From positions 62,001 to 126,000 of the forward strand of contig NZ_FQUD01000002.1 in the NCBI RefSeq assembly GCF_900128945.1: a stretch of 64,000 nt of DNA, read 5' to 3'. The position numbers were made by a program, and so were the translations under genes. Positions 1 to 8,083 of this stretch are shown here, one piece after another; within the stretch, counting starts at the first letter, position 1; each line of letters opens with the position of its first letter. Source of the stretch: Chryseobacterium sp. OV279. GTDB taxonomy: Bacteria; Bacteroidota; Bacteroidia; Flavobacteriales; Weeksellaceae. The notes beneath the pieces were generated by a model, which was given only the letters and a program-made list of their open reading frames with translations, was not told where the DNA came from and did not search any database.

Positions 1-1
1 A

Positions 2-763
2 TTCAGAGTGGTGAACCTGTTTACGGAAGATCACGCTGCACTGACCGGTTCCAGAGAAGTTCTAATTAAATCGGATTTAAAACCTGAAAAATCTGTCAAC
101 GGAAATTTAAACTACATCTGGAAAATTCCTGTGGGAAGCCGGATGATTCAGTTGGATGCTTCAGCCTTTTACACGTATTTCAGCAATAAGATTGTAGGAG
201 ATTTTGATACCGATCCGGATAAAATTATTTACGATAACCTTCATGGATACGGAATTTCCAGGGGAGCTTCGATGAATGTGGATTTCAGTTTCAGCTTTCC
301 TTTGAGTGTCAATTTAGGAGTGACCTATCTCGACGTTTATCAGAAATTTGATGATAACAATAAAAAATCCCAGCAGCTACACGCCCCGAAATGGAGTGGA
401 ACCTACAATCTTTCGTACAAGTTCGCCAATGATTTGACTGTAGATTTCACAGGCCAATTCTACGGACCTATGAGGCTTCCTGTACTTCCGAATGACTACC
501 GCCCGGAATACTCGCCGTTCTATTCTTTAGCGAATATTCAGGTTTCAAAAAGTTTCAAATCCGGTTTTGAGGTGTATTGCGGAATTAAAAACCTGTTCAA
601 TTTTACACCGAAAGATCCTTTGATGAGACCGTTTGACCCGTTTGATAAATATGCAGCCGATCCGATAAGCAACCCGAACCATTATACTTTTGACACCGCT
701 TATGGCTACGCGCCGATGCAGAGAATCAGAGGTTTTCTGGGGGTAAAATATACTTTGAAATGA
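2..763 (+). CDS. TonB-dependent outer membrane receptor, C-terminal part (5' end outside window)
   Basis: The open frame runs in from the left edge, so only about the last 253 residues of an outer membrane beta-barrel are present. Alternating aromatic strands, the phrase GIKNLFNFTP near the end and a short terminal strand ending in YTLK are typical of the last strands of TonB-dependent receptors. A GTG at 8 is only an in-frame codon, not a believable start. The stop overlaps the next gene by 4 bases, so the two are co-transcribed. The substrate cannot be read from this fragment; the plug and TonB box lie upstream of the window. Confidence 0.85.
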   Translation, partial: FRVVNLFTEDHAALTGSREVLIKSDLKPEKSVNGNLNYIWKIPVGSRMIQLDASAFYTYFSNKIVGDFDTDPDKIIYDNLHGYGISRGASMNVDFSFSFPLSVNLGVTYLDVYQKFDDNNKKSQQLHAPKWSGTYNLSYKFANDLTVDFTGQFYGPMRLPVLPNDYRPEYSPFYSLANIQVSKSFKSGFEVYCGIKNLFNFTPKDPLMRPFDPFDKYAADPISNPNHYTFDTAYGYAPMQRIRGFLGVKYTLK

Positions 764-1221
764 AAACTTTTATTTTATTTTTAATGTTAGTGCCCTGTTT
801 TTATCTGTCTCAGATGAAGACAGGCACTTTTTCTGATCTTGAAACATCGATGAAAAAAGATCCGAAACCTGTTATCATCCATATGTACACAGACTGGTGC
901 TCGGTCTGTAAAATGGAAAAGCATGCCTTAAATAAAGACCAGGCAACGGTTGATCTGATCAATGAGCATTTTTACATGGTCAATTTTGAAGCTGAAAAAA
1001 CAAAAGAAAAAATAAAATTCCAGGGCCGTGAATTTGGGTATCTATCCAATGGAAACGCAGGAATTCACGAATTGGCGCTGGCTTTATCTAAAAATAAAAA
1101 TCAGCCTGTTTATCCTTTGTGGATTGTCCTTGATAAGAATCAGAAACTGGTGTATTATCATGAAGGGCTATTGACCCCTGAAACCATGAAGCAGAAACTT
1201 CTGGAGATTTCTGCTTTGTAG
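760..1221 (+). CDS. Secreted thioredoxin-like protein
   Basis: 153 residues with a signal peptide (about residues 1-17) followed by a thioredoxin fold. The active-site motif is WCSVCK (CxxC), preceded by the beta strand VIIHMYTD, as in thioredoxin-like and DUF255-type proteins. It probably reduces or isomerises disulfides in the periplasm. The start overlaps the receptor stop (ATGA), showing translational coupling. Pairing of a small CxxC protein with a TonB receptor suggests a role in metal or cofactor handling, but that is inference. Confidence 0.8.
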   Translation: MKTFILFLMLVPCFYLSQMKTGTFSDLETSMKKDPKPVIIHMYTDWCSVCKMEKHALNKDQATVDLINEHFYMVNFEAEKTKEKIKFQGREFGYLSNGNAGIHELALALSKNKNQPVYPLWIVLDKNQKLVYYHEGLLTPETMKQKLLEISAL

Positions 1222-1557
1222 TTTTTTGTTGGTGATCACAAAATTTTTATTCTAAGTTGGAAGAACGCAAAGGCGCAAGTTTTTTTTAAATTCGAATGTT
1301 TTAAGGCGCAAGGATTTTATCTTCGATAAAATTGAGTGCTGTTTATTTCACACCGAATTCCTAGCTGAAAATCTTTGATTTTCTTGCGCCTAAAAAATGT
1401 AGTAAATAAAGCCTTGCATTTTTGCGCCTTTGCGTTTATCCAACTCATAAAGTTTTATATTCCCGCAGATTGCACAGATGACACAGATTTTTAATTATTG
1501 TGAAATATTTAAACTGTGGAGCAATCTTTAAATCTTTAAATTCTTCAATTTTTAAAT
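1222..1557. repeat. Intergenic region with a gcgcaagg-type interspersed repeat
   Basis: No gene is seen in these 336 bases. They hold words such as GGCGCAAG, a run of T, ATTCGAATG, TTTAAGGCGCAAGGATTTTAT and CGATAAAATTGA. The same words recur in reverse orientation at about 3661-3740 and in forward orientation at about 7925-8010. Inverted copies of TTGCGCC and GCAAAGGCGCAAG within the region could fold the transcript. It is probably a non-coding interspersed repeat typical of these genomes. Confidence 0.6.
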
Positions 1558-2028
1558 CTAAATTTCCGCATCAATCAAAACGGCGAGCTGAATACAAGGC
1601 TCCTCCGATCTGTTGCTCCACGCATGATTGGTCCCTCTCTGAATAACGATGTCTCCCGGTTTGAGAAGCGTTTCGCCTTCTTCCATGATTAAATAAAGTT
1701 CTCCCGAAAGGATAATAATATAATCCAGCGTTGGGGTTTGATGCATCATTGGATGGGGTTCTCCGGCTTTGATTTCAACACCGAGGTCTTTATCCGGTGG
1801 AATGACTACATAACGGAAATAGGTTCCGTTTTTGGGAGTCTGTGGAAATCCGGTGTTGGAGATTCGGGTTTCAAGATCCAATCCTGCCGGCATTTTCTGA
1901 GTGTTCCAGATATCTGAAATAATGAGTCCTGGAAGGTGTTCCACTGCATTTTCACTTTGCTGATCTTCTATAATGACTGATTTTCCGTCTTTGATTCCTG
2001 TTACGACGCGTCTGGGTATTGTGTTCAT
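1558..2028 (-). CDS. Cupin domain protein
   Basis: 156 residues. The C-terminal half is a single cupin barrel. HQTPTLDYIIILSGE matches the HxTxTxDY-type cupin motif 1, and PGDIVIQRGTNHAWSN matches motif 2, so a metal site is plausible. The first 70 residues are a variable N-terminal arm. The gene lies 3 bases downstream of the MDR oxidoreductase on the same strand and is surely co-transcribed with it, under the divergent HxlR regulator. Substrate unknown; this cupin type includes small dioxygenases and isomerases. Confidence 0.8.
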   Translation of the reverse strand: MNTIPRRVVTGIKDGKSVIIEDQQSENAVEHLPGLIISDIWNTQKMPAGLDLETRISNTGFPQTPKNGTYFRYVVIPPDKDLGVEIKAGEPHPMMHQTPTLDYIIILSGELYLIMEEGETLLKPGDIVIQRGTNHAWSNRSEEPCIQLAVLIDAEI

Positions 2029-2031
2029 ATA

Positions 2032-3021
2032 TTAATGTTTCATGATCAGTTTATGACCTTGGGTCTGATTGTTTTTAAGAATGGTATGAGCTTTTAAAAC
2101 CGTATCCAGAGAAAGATCTCCTACTGTTTTATAATTAGGAGCACTGATTTTTCCATTTTCAATAAGCGTTGAAATCTTCTCTAAATTTCCTTTGTAATAC
2201 TGATAGTCTTTGTTCATACTGTAGGAATAGTTGGAAATATTCATGATCACGGTTCCTTTATTGAAAAGGGTTTCGTGGGCATCTTTCGAGATTAATGCGG
2301 TTACATCCACATAAGTACCGTTGATTTTCAAAACATCCGCCGTGATTTCAGACATATAGTTTCCCACAAGATCAATCCCGAAATCGAAAAGCTGACCATT
2401 ATTGGCTTTTAAAAGACTGGCGGCAAGGTTTTCATCTTTATAATTGATGATCTGATGATTTTTAAGACCCAATCCGAGGAGTATTTGTCTATTTTCTTCA
2501 CTGCCAACGGTCGCTGTAATGTTTTGGAATTGATTTGCTACTAAAAATTTAATAACAAAAGAACCGACTCCGCCTGTCGCACCTGTTACTAAGACGGTGT
2601 CATTTTCGTTTAGTTTTAAACGGTTGACGGTCTGTAAACCTGTAAGTCCAGCTGAAGGAATCGCCGCCGCCTGTTCGAAAGAAATACTTTTAGGTTTAAA
2701 GGCAACAATAGCTTCAGGAACTGCAATGAATTCAGCATAAGAACCATTACTTCCCATAGAGCCGCTTCCGCAGAATACTTCGTCTCCAATGTTGAACTGA
2801 TAGACATCTGCTCCTTTTTCAACAACAATTCCCGACATTTCCCGGCCTAAAACGGGTGATTTAAGCAGTTTCCGTTCCAGCTCATTTTCGATCATCTGAT
2901 AATCGATAGGATTAAAACCGCTGGCTTTAATTTGGATTAAAACCTCATGACTTTTCGGTGTAGGTTTTTCTATCTCAGCTTCTCCGAGCTGGAAATTTTC
3001 ATTTAATATAATGGCTTTCAT
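2032..3021 (-). CDS. Zinc-independent MDR-family NAD(P)H:quinone oxidoreductase-like protein
   Basis: 329 residues, the normal length for the family. An N-terminal GroES-like half (GFNPIDYQ, LGREMSGIV) is followed by a Rossmann half with the nucleotide-binding loop VTGATGGVGSF near residue 147. The cysteine cluster of structural zinc in classical alcohol dehydrogenases is absent, which points to the quinone reductase branch. It likely reduces quinones or enones with NADPH. It is the first gene of a two-gene minus-strand unit with the cupin and is divergent from an HxlR regulator. That arrangement is typical of electrophile-inducible systems. Confidence 0.85.
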   Translation of the reverse strand: MKAIILNENFQLGEAEIEKPTPKSHEVLIQIKASGFNPIDYQMIENELERKLLKSPVLGREMSGIVVEKGADVYQFNIGDEVFCGSGSMGSNGSYAEFIAVPEAIVAFKPKSISFEQAAAIPSAGLTGLQTVNRLKLNENDTVLVTGATGGVGSFVIKFLVANQFQNITATVGSEENRQILLGLGLKNHQIINYKDENLAASLLKANNGQLFDFGIDLVGNYMSEITADVLKINGTYVDVTALISKDAHETLFNKGTVIMNISNYSYSMNKDYQYYKGNLEKISTLIENGKISAPNYKTVGDLSLDTVLKAHTILKNNQTQGHKLIMKH

Positions 3022-3038
3022 AAGAGTAATTTGATAGA

Positions 3039-3046
3039 CAAATGTA
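3039..3046 (-). promoter_or_regulatory. -7 box of the MDR-cupin promoter
   Basis: Read on the minus strand this is TACATTTG, a full match to the Bacteroidota -7 consensus TAnnTTTG. It sits about 18 bases before the MDR start codon. No clear -33 TTG was found at the usual spacing. Confidence 0.5.
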
Positions 3047-3060
3047 AAAAGAGAATAGTT

Positions 3061-3068
3061 TATATTTG
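3061..3068 (+). promoter_or_regulatory. -7 box of the HxlR regulator promoter
   Basis: TATATTTG matches TAnnTTTG. Transcription would begin near 3074, directly before the palindrome at 3085-3098, so a bound repressor would block this promoter. Confidence 0.5.
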
Positions 3069-3084
3069 CTACCAGTTAACTATT

Positions 3085-3098
3085 GGTAACTAGTTACC
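3085..3098. promoter_or_regulatory. Perfect 14-bp palindrome, candidate HxlR operator
   Basis: GGTAACTAGTTACC is a perfect palindrome. Just before it, ACCAGTTAACTATTGGT (3071-3087) forms an overlapping imperfect dyad with the same ACCA/TGGT ends. The site lies in the divergent gap between the HxlR gene and the MDR-cupin unit, where autoregulating HxlR proteins usually bind as dimers. Confidence 0.55.
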
Positions 3099-3112
3099 TT
3101 AATGAAACTATT

Positions 3113-3490
3113 ATGGCAAAAATCATAGAAAACGGAATAGAAAGAGAGGCCAACTGCACCGAAGAATTATTTGCAATGCGCGACAGTCTGGATGTTTTAG
3201 GAGGAAAATGGAAACTGATGATTATCCGGTATCTGACCAACAGAACCGATCAGCAGATTCATTTCAAAAAGTTGCAGCGGGGTATCACCGGAATCTCTGC
3301 CAAAATGCTCAGCAAAGAATTGAAAGAATTGGAAGTAAATCTTCTCATCACAAGAACCATTCAGGACACAAAACCTATCACGGTGGCTTATGCGGTCACA
3401 GAATATGGAAAATCAGTTTTCCCGGTGACGGAAACTCTGGTGAACTGGGGAATTATTCATCGGGAGAAGATCAAAGAGTCGATGAGTTGA
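3113..3490 (+). CDS. HxlR-family winged-helix transcriptional regulator
   Basis: 125 residues from the chosen ATG. The motif LGGKWKLMIIRYL, followed by RFKEL-like text (IHFKKLQRGITGISAKMLSKELKELE), is diagnostic of HxlR/MarR-like winged helices. NCTEE near the N-terminus supplies the conserved Cys that senses electrophiles or oxidants in many HxlR proteins. An upstream TTG in frame at 3083 would fall inside the palindromic operator and close to the expected transcription start, so the ATG at 3113 is preferred. It is divergent from the MDR-cupin genes, which it probably represses. Confidence 0.85.
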   Translation: MAKIIENGIEREANCTEELFAMRDSLDVLGGKWKLMIIRYLTNRTDQQIHFKKLQRGITGISAKMLSKELKELEVNLLITRTIQDTKPITVAYAVTEYGKSVFPVTETLVNWGIIHREKIKESMS

Positions 3491-3571
3491 ATTGATTTAA
3501 AGATTTGGGGTCTACGACTATTTTTCAAAGAAGAGATCTGTGTCATCAGCGTGATCTGCGCGGAATTATTT

Positions 3572-3655
3572 GTCATTGCGAACCTTTAGGTGAAGCAATC
3601 TCAAATCTGTCTTTTTTCTGAGATTGCTTCGTCGCTATGCTCCTCGCAATGACTG
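3572..3655. repeat. Inverted interspersed repeat (tcattgcga ... tcgcaatga)
   Basis: TCATTGCGA at the left is answered by TCGCAATGA at the right, with inner arms GAAGCAATCTCA and TGAGATTGCTTC. A shorter copy with the words GAGGAGC and GCGACGAAGCAATCTCA occurs at about 8014-8050. Immediately to the right (3661-3740) is a reversed copy of the gcgcaagg repeat also seen at 1250-1340. Nothing coding is visible between 3491 and 3793. Confidence 0.65.
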
Positions 3656-3793
3656 TAAGTATTCAATTTTATCGGAGATAAAATCCTTGCGCCTTAAAAC
3701 ATTCGAATTAAAAAAAATCTTGCGCCATTGCGTTTTTACAACTTAGAAAAAATCATACGTCTCTTTACGATCCCCTACAATATATCTAAAAAA

Positions 3794-4183
3794 TTATCTC
3801 TGTATAAGCTGAAAACAATGATTCACAACTACGGCAATGATCGCCAGTATTGCCGGTAATGCCTGTACGAAAAATATTCTTTTGGTCGCTGTAACAGTTC
3901 CATAAATTCCGGCAATCGCCACACAGCTCAGGAAAAATAAAGAGACGTTGGTTTGCCATTTCGGATCTTCAATCAGCAATGACCAGATCAGTCCTGCAGC
4001 AAGAAAACCATTATACAAGCCCTGATTGGCAGCCAGTCCTTTTGTCGGTTTAAACATTTCAGCCGGCAGTGCCGCTTTAAATACTTCCTTTCCTTTGGTT
4101 TCCCACGCGAACATTTCCATCCACAGGATATAAATATGTTCCAGCGCAACGATGGCGATGAGAATTTTAGCAACGAGTTCCAT
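3794..4183 (-). CDS. DUF1304-family small membrane protein
   Basis: 129 residues with four predicted transmembrane helices and the conserved N-terminal phrase ALEHIYILWMEMFAW, plus NQGLYNGFLAAGL in the middle. Both are hallmarks of DUF1304 inner membrane proteins of unknown function. It is divergent from the Crp-like regulator at 4249, with 65 bases between the starts, and could share control with it. Confidence 0.85.
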   Translation of the reverse strand: MELVAKILIAIVALEHIYILWMEMFAWETKGKEVFKAALPAEMFKPTKGLAANQGLYNGFLAAGLIWSLLIEDPKWQTNVSLFFLSCVAIAGIYGTVTATKRIFFVQALPAILAIIAVVVNHCFQLIQR

Positions 4184-4200
4184 GATTTACGATTTTGTAA

Positions 4201-4231
4201 TTGTAAAACTAAAAAAATAAAGTTAAGTTTG
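4201..4231 (+). promoter_or_regulatory. Promoter of the Crp-like regulator
   Basis: TTG at 4201-4203, a 20-base spacer and TAAGTTTG at 4224-4231 fit the Bacteroidota -33/-7 pattern. The start codon of the regulator lies 17 bases downstream of the -7 box. Confidence 0.5.
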
Positions 4232-4248
4232 GGTATTCAATTGCAAAG

Positions 4249-4821
4249 ATGGATACTTTCAAAGCGCATTTAAATAAATTTGTTACAGTCACCGATGAAG
4301 AATACGCTTCTATATTTTCTTTTTTTCAGGAAATAGAAGTGAAAAAAAAGCAGAGCCTGATGCTTAGTGGTGAGATCTGCAGATCGATGTATTTTGTTTC
4401 TGTGGGCTGTCTGAGAAAGTTTTTTGTGAATGAGAAAGGGGCAGAACAAACTACCGAGTTCGCTATAGAAAACTGGTGGATCACGGATACTTTCGCGTAT
4501 GAAAGGCAAATGAAATCAGATTTCTGTATTCAGGCGGTAGAGCGTTCTACGGTTCTGGTTATTGATCTTCAGCAGCAGGAACTTTTACTACAGAAACATC
4601 CGATTATGGAAAGGTATTTCAGAATGATTTATCAAAGGGCTTATGCTGCTTCTGAGAGAAGAATCCGCTATCTATATGAAATGTCAAGAGAAGAACTGTA
4701 CGTGCATTTCAGTACTTTGTATCCATGGTTTATTCAGAGGATTCCTCAATATCTGATCGCTTCTTTTTTAAATCTTACCCCGGAATATCTCAGTGAAATC
4801 AGGGCGAAATTACGTTCTTAA
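4249..4821 (+). CDS. Crp/Fnr-family transcriptional regulator
   Basis: 190 residues. The N-terminal 120 residues form a cyclic-nucleotide-binding-like beta roll (KKKQSLMLSGEICRSMYFVSVGCLRKFFV). A long helix and a short C-terminal helix-turn-helix follow (PQYLIASFLNLTPEYLSEIR), the compact form common in Bacteroidota. No Fnr-type iron-sulfur Cys set is visible and the cAMP-binding Arg is not obvious, so the ligand is unknown. The downstream DoxX and AhpD-like genes on the same strand are its likely targets. Confidence 0.85.
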   Translation: MDTFKAHLNKFVTVTDEEYASIFSFFQEIEVKKKQSLMLSGEICRSMYFVSVGCLRKFFVNEKGAEQTTEFAIENWWITDTFAYERQMKSDFCIQAVERSTVLVIDLQQQELLLQKHPIMERYFRMIYQRAYAASERRIRYLYEMSREELYVHFSTLYPWFIQRIPQYLIASFLNLTPEYLSEIRAKLRS

Positions 4822-4863
4822 ACCAGTTTAAGATTTTTACCAATTATAAGTCGGAGATTTGTC

Positions 4864-5319
4864 ATGTTATTAAAAGCCAATATCATGACAGACAAAAACA
4901 TTCAGTTTCCACAATTATTTTTAAGACTTGCCATTTCTGTAACCATGCTTTCCGCAGTGGCAGACCGGTTCGGTTTCTGGGGCAAAAATTCAGCCTGGGG
5001 AAACTGGGAGAACTTTGAAACTTACACCCGAAAACTTACTTTTTTTCTTCCCGAAGGTTTAAGTACGTTTTCAGCTTATACCGCGACATTTTTTGAAATA
5101 CTTTTTCCACTGATGCTTCTTATAGGCTGGAAAACCAGGATTGGAGCTTACGGAGCGGGATTTCTTCTGTTGGTCTTTGCTTTGTCCATGACCATGGCAT
5201 TAGGTGTTAAAGCTCCTTTGGATTACTCGGTCTGGGTAGGAAGTGCCGCAGCATTTTTACTGGCTGTTCAGCCAAAGTATTCTTTTAGTATAGATCATTT
5301 AACCAACAAAAATAAATAA
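4864..5319 (+). CDS. DoxX-like membrane protein
   Basis: 151 residues with four hydrophobic helices and the DoxX-type phrases LRLAISVTMLSAVADRFGFWG and FFEILFPLMLLIGWKTR. The ATG at 4885 (MTDKNIQF) is an equally good start; the longer form adds seven residues. Family members are integral membrane proteins often paired with redox enzymes. It lies 4 bases upstream of an AhpD-like gene, forming a two-gene unit behind the Crp-like regulator. Confidence 0.8.
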   Translation: MLLKANIMTDKNIQFPQLFLRLAISVTMLSAVADRFGFWGKNSAWGNWENFETYTRKLTFFLPEGLSTFSAYTATFFEILFPLMLLIGWKTRIGAYGAGFLLLVFALSMTMALGVKAPLDYSVWVGSAAAFLLAVQPKYSFSIDHLTNKNK

Positions 5320-5323
5320 TATT

Positions 5324-5767
5324 ATGAGCGCAAGATTAAATATTGCCACAGTAGATTCAGCTGCTTACAAAGCAATGATGGGATTGGAAGGATACCTTCA
5401 GACGATTTCATTAAACCACATTCAAAAGGAACTAATTAAAATCAGAGCTTCACAGATCAACAAATGTGCTTTCTGCCTTGATATGCACACTAAAGATGCT
5501 CTTAAATACGGAGAAACCACGCAGAGAATTTTCATTCTTGAAGGATGGAGAGAGGCCAAAGACTTTTTCACGGAAGAAGAACAGGTGCTTTTAGCGATGA
5601 CGGAAGAAATTACTCTGATCAGCCAGAACGGACTTTCTGAAGAGACTTTCCAAAAGGCCAAACAGTATTTTGATGATGCAAAGATTGCACAAATCATTAT
5701 GGCGATTGTCACCATCAATGCATGGAACAGAATTGCTGTAAGTACCCACTTACCTGTTGCCAAATAG
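5324..5767 (+). CDS. Carboxymuconolactone decarboxylase / AhpD-like protein
   Basis: 147 residues with the all-helical AhpD fold and the active-site motif KCAFCLDMHTKDALKYGE (CxxC followed by the conserved His). That set makes it a probable peroxidase-type alkylhydroperoxidase rather than a decarboxylase. The downstream hairpin at 5790-5828 ends the DoxX-AhpD transcript. Confidence 0.85.
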   Translation: MSARLNIATVDSAAYKAMMGLEGYLQTISLNHIQKELIKIRASQINKCAFCLDMHTKDALKYGETTQRIFILEGWREAKDFFTEEEQVLLAMTEEITLISQNGLSEETFQKAKQYFDDAKIAQIIMAIVTINAWNRIAVSTHLPVAK

Positions 5768-5789
5768 TTTTCCGTTTAGAGTTATTGAC

Positions 5790-5828
5790 TAAAAAAGAGC
5801 GCTTCAGTTGATGAAGTGCTCTTTTTTT
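5790..5828 (+). terminator. Rho-independent terminator after the AhpD-like gene
   Basis: Arms AGAGCGCTTC and GAAGTGCTCT flank a short loop, with A-rich sequence before and a T run after. It can work in both directions, serving the convergent cyclase gene as well. Confidence 0.75.
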
Positions 5829-5850
5829 ATAAAAATTAGAAGAAATAAGT

Positions 5851-6822
5851 TTAATAAATAGCGACGGGATTAATATTCACTTGGGTAGATCCTACATATA
5901 AAGGTTGTCCCAGAACAAATAAAAACTCCCATACTTTATCTTTCACCAATGGACGGCTGTCGATCAGTTCCAGATTGTAAATTCCTTTTTTTGCCAGCAT
6001 AAACTGATTGATTGGGAATTCTTCTTTAGATTTTGGGTTGGGATACACTTCTGAAGCCCAGGTATCTCCTCCGAAAGCGACGATTCCCTGCTCAGCAAGC
6101 CATTGCGCTGCCTCCATACCGATCCCCGGTTCTGTTTCTAAAAACTTTTGGTTGTCTTTACCAATCAGTTCCAACCATCCGGTATTGAAGAGTACAATAT
6201 CTCCTTTTCTGAGGGTAATGTTCTGTTTCTTTAAAACGGCTTTAATATCTGCTGTTGTAAATTCTGTACCACCCGGAACGATAGCTTTTCCGTAATGAGC
6301 GGTCATATCTAAAACCACACCGCGGGTCACGAAAGGAGGGACTTTTTCTATGCCTAATTTCTTGACACCTTCTACCGTTACAAAATCAACTGCTTTATTT
6401 CCGTTATAGTAGATATTATCAATTCCGATGTGTCCGATGCCGTTAAGCTGAGTTCCAACGCCTGTCCATCCATTCACAAGTTCATCATTGAAGGTGAATT
6501 TATTGGGACCGATGCTCTTTCCGCCCTGTTCACCGGGTTGGATATTATACAGATTAAAACTTCTGTGTCTGAAAGCCGGCAGATTTTTGTCAATAGCAAC
6601 TGCTAAAGGAAGTGTTTTCCCCTGCTTTACTAATCCTACGGCCTGTTTTACTACTTCTGCAGTTAATAGATTGGCGGCTCCTATTTCATCTTTAGCTCCA
6701 TAAACAGATGGATACCAGGATTTATCATTGGGGTTAATACTGAGGTTTTGAGCTTTTATGTCGATGTTGCTGATGGCCAATAGAATGACCAACCCGAACA
6801 TTCTGATCAGATTCTTTTTCAT
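5851..6822 (-). CDS. Secreted cyclase-family (kynurenine formamidase-like) hydrolase
   Basis: 323 residues from the preferred ATG at 6822, which opens a signal peptide (MKKNLIRMFGLVILL, ending KAQ). The longer upstream frame lacks a signal. The body has the cyclase-family layout: GIGHIGID is a degenerate form of the metal-binding HxGTHxD motif, KGDIVLFNTGW is the conserved strand, and FGGDTWASE lies near the end. It is probably a metal-dependent amidohydrolase in the periplasm. The substrate is unknown and the altered metal motif makes activity uncertain. Confidence 0.8.
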   Translation of the reverse strand: MKKNLIRMFGLVILLAISNIDIKAQNLSINPNDKSWYPSVYGAKDEIGAANLLTAEVVKQAVGLVKQGKTLPLAVAIDKNLPAFRHRSFNLYNIQPGEQGGKSIGPNKFTFNDELVNGWTGVGTQLNGIGHIGIDNIYYNGNKAVDFVTVEGVKKLGIEKVPPFVTRGVVLDMTAHYGKAIVPGGTEFTTADIKAVLKKQNITLRKGDIVLFNTGWLELIGKDNQKFLETEPGIGMEAAQWLAEQGIVAFGGDTWASEVYPNPKSKEEFPINQFMLAKKGIYNLELIDSRPLVKDKVWEFLFVLGQPLYVGSTQVNINPVAIY

Positions 6823-6899
6823 TTTTTTTATTGTATAGGGTGTAAAAGAGAGAAAATCAGTAAACCGTCCCAAAGAGAAAGTTTACTGATGATACAAGA

Positions 6900-7883
6900 T
6901 TAAATTTCGCTTAGCGCTGTATTGATGAAATTCAATTCATCCTGAGAAAGATTTATTTCCATTGCCTTGGCATTATCAATGGCTTGCTGTGCATTTCTGG
7001 CTCCTGCCAAAACTACGGTAATAGCCGGCTGCAAGGTGGTCCATCTTAATACCAATTGTGAAAGGGAAGCCCCTTTTTCCTGAGCAATAGGTTCTATTTT
7101 GTCTAAGAAAGTTTTTACTTTACTTAAATCAAACTGTGAAAAATAACTGTTTCTGTGGTCATTGTCCTTTAATTTATCCTCCTTGAAATATTTACCGGTC
7201 AAAAGACCTCTTTCCATCGGACTGTAGACGATGATTCCTGAATTGTGTTCCAGAGCATACGGGACAAGATCGCTTTCAATAGCACGGTTCAGCATGCTGT
7301 ATGAAACCTGATTGCTCGCCAAATGCAGTGTTCTGTTGGCTTCCTGCATTTGTGGAACGGTATAATTACTGACTCCGGCTGCAAGCACTTTTCCCTGCTG
7401 GATCAGAAGTTCCATGGCCTCCATGGTTTCGCAGATGGGTGTGGTGCCGTCCGGCCAGTGAAGCTGTAAAAGATCGATATAATCTGTTCCCAGTCTCTTT
7501 AAGCTTTCTTCCACTTCTTTGATGACATTGGCCTTTGAAGCATATTTGTAAACCGGAAGCGTTTTGCCTTCATCTTCTGCATCGAAGAAAAATTCACCTT
7601 TCCCGTTATTGCTGCCGTCCCATACCAAACCGAATTTGGTTAATAACTGAATTTTAGAACGGTCTTTTCCTTTAATGGCTTCCCCGATCATTTCCTCACT
7701 GAGTCCGAAACCGTAAAAAGGTGCCGTATCAATGGAAGTTACGCCGTGATCCAAAGAAGCATGAATTGAATTGATGGAATCCTGTTTTTCATTGCCGCCC
7801 CACATATTTCCTCCGATAGCAAAGGCTCCGTGAGTAATTGCAGACAGTTCCAGTTCCGTATTTCCTAATTTTCTGTATTCCAT
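6900..7883 (-). CDS. Aldo/keto reductase
   Basis: 327 residues, a TIM-barrel NADPH oxidoreductase. The catalytic tetrad is readable: Asp in DTAPFYG, Tyr in the same motif, Lys in LLTKFGL and His in LLQLHWPD. The C-terminal phrase VVLAGARNAQQAIDNAKA binds the NADPH phosphate. It resembles the Tas/YajO-type group. The neighbour downstream is the secreted cyclase, 77 bases away on the same strand. Confidence 0.9.
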   Translation of the reverse strand: MEYRKLGNTELELSAITHGAFAIGGNMWGGNEKQDSINSIHASLDHGVTSIDTAPFYGFGLSEEMIGEAIKGKDRSKIQLLTKFGLVWDGSNNGKGEFFFDAEDEGKTLPVYKYASKANVIKEVEESLKRLGTDYIDLLQLHWPDGTTPICETMEAMELLIQQGKVLAAGVSNYTVPQMQEANRTLHLASNQVSYSMLNRAIESDLVPYALEHNSGIIVYSPMERGLLTGKYFKEDKLKDNDHRNSYFSQFDLSKVKTFLDKIEPIAQEKGASLSQLVLRWTTLQPAITVVLAGARNAQQAIDNAKAMEINLSQDELNFINTALSEI

Positions 7884-7924
7884 TTTTTTTGATTATTTAT
7901 TTAAATTTTAAACTGCAAAGTATT

Positions 7925-8060
7925 TTGTTGGTGATCGCGAAGGCGCAAGTTTTTTTTCTAATTCGAATGCTTTAAGGCCAGGATTTTACCTGCGATAAAA
8001 TTGAATACCGCTGTCATTGCGAGGAGCACAGCGACGAAGCAATCTCATCGTGGCCCTTGC
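7925..8060. repeat. Mixed interspersed repeat copy
   Basis: This segment joins the gcgcaagg repeat (shared with 1250-1340 and, reversed, 3661-3740) to the tcattgcgaggagc word (shared with 3572-3655). No gene is present from 7884 to 8570. Confidence 0.6.
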
Positions 8061-8083
8061 TAAAAATCTTTGATTTTTTTTAA

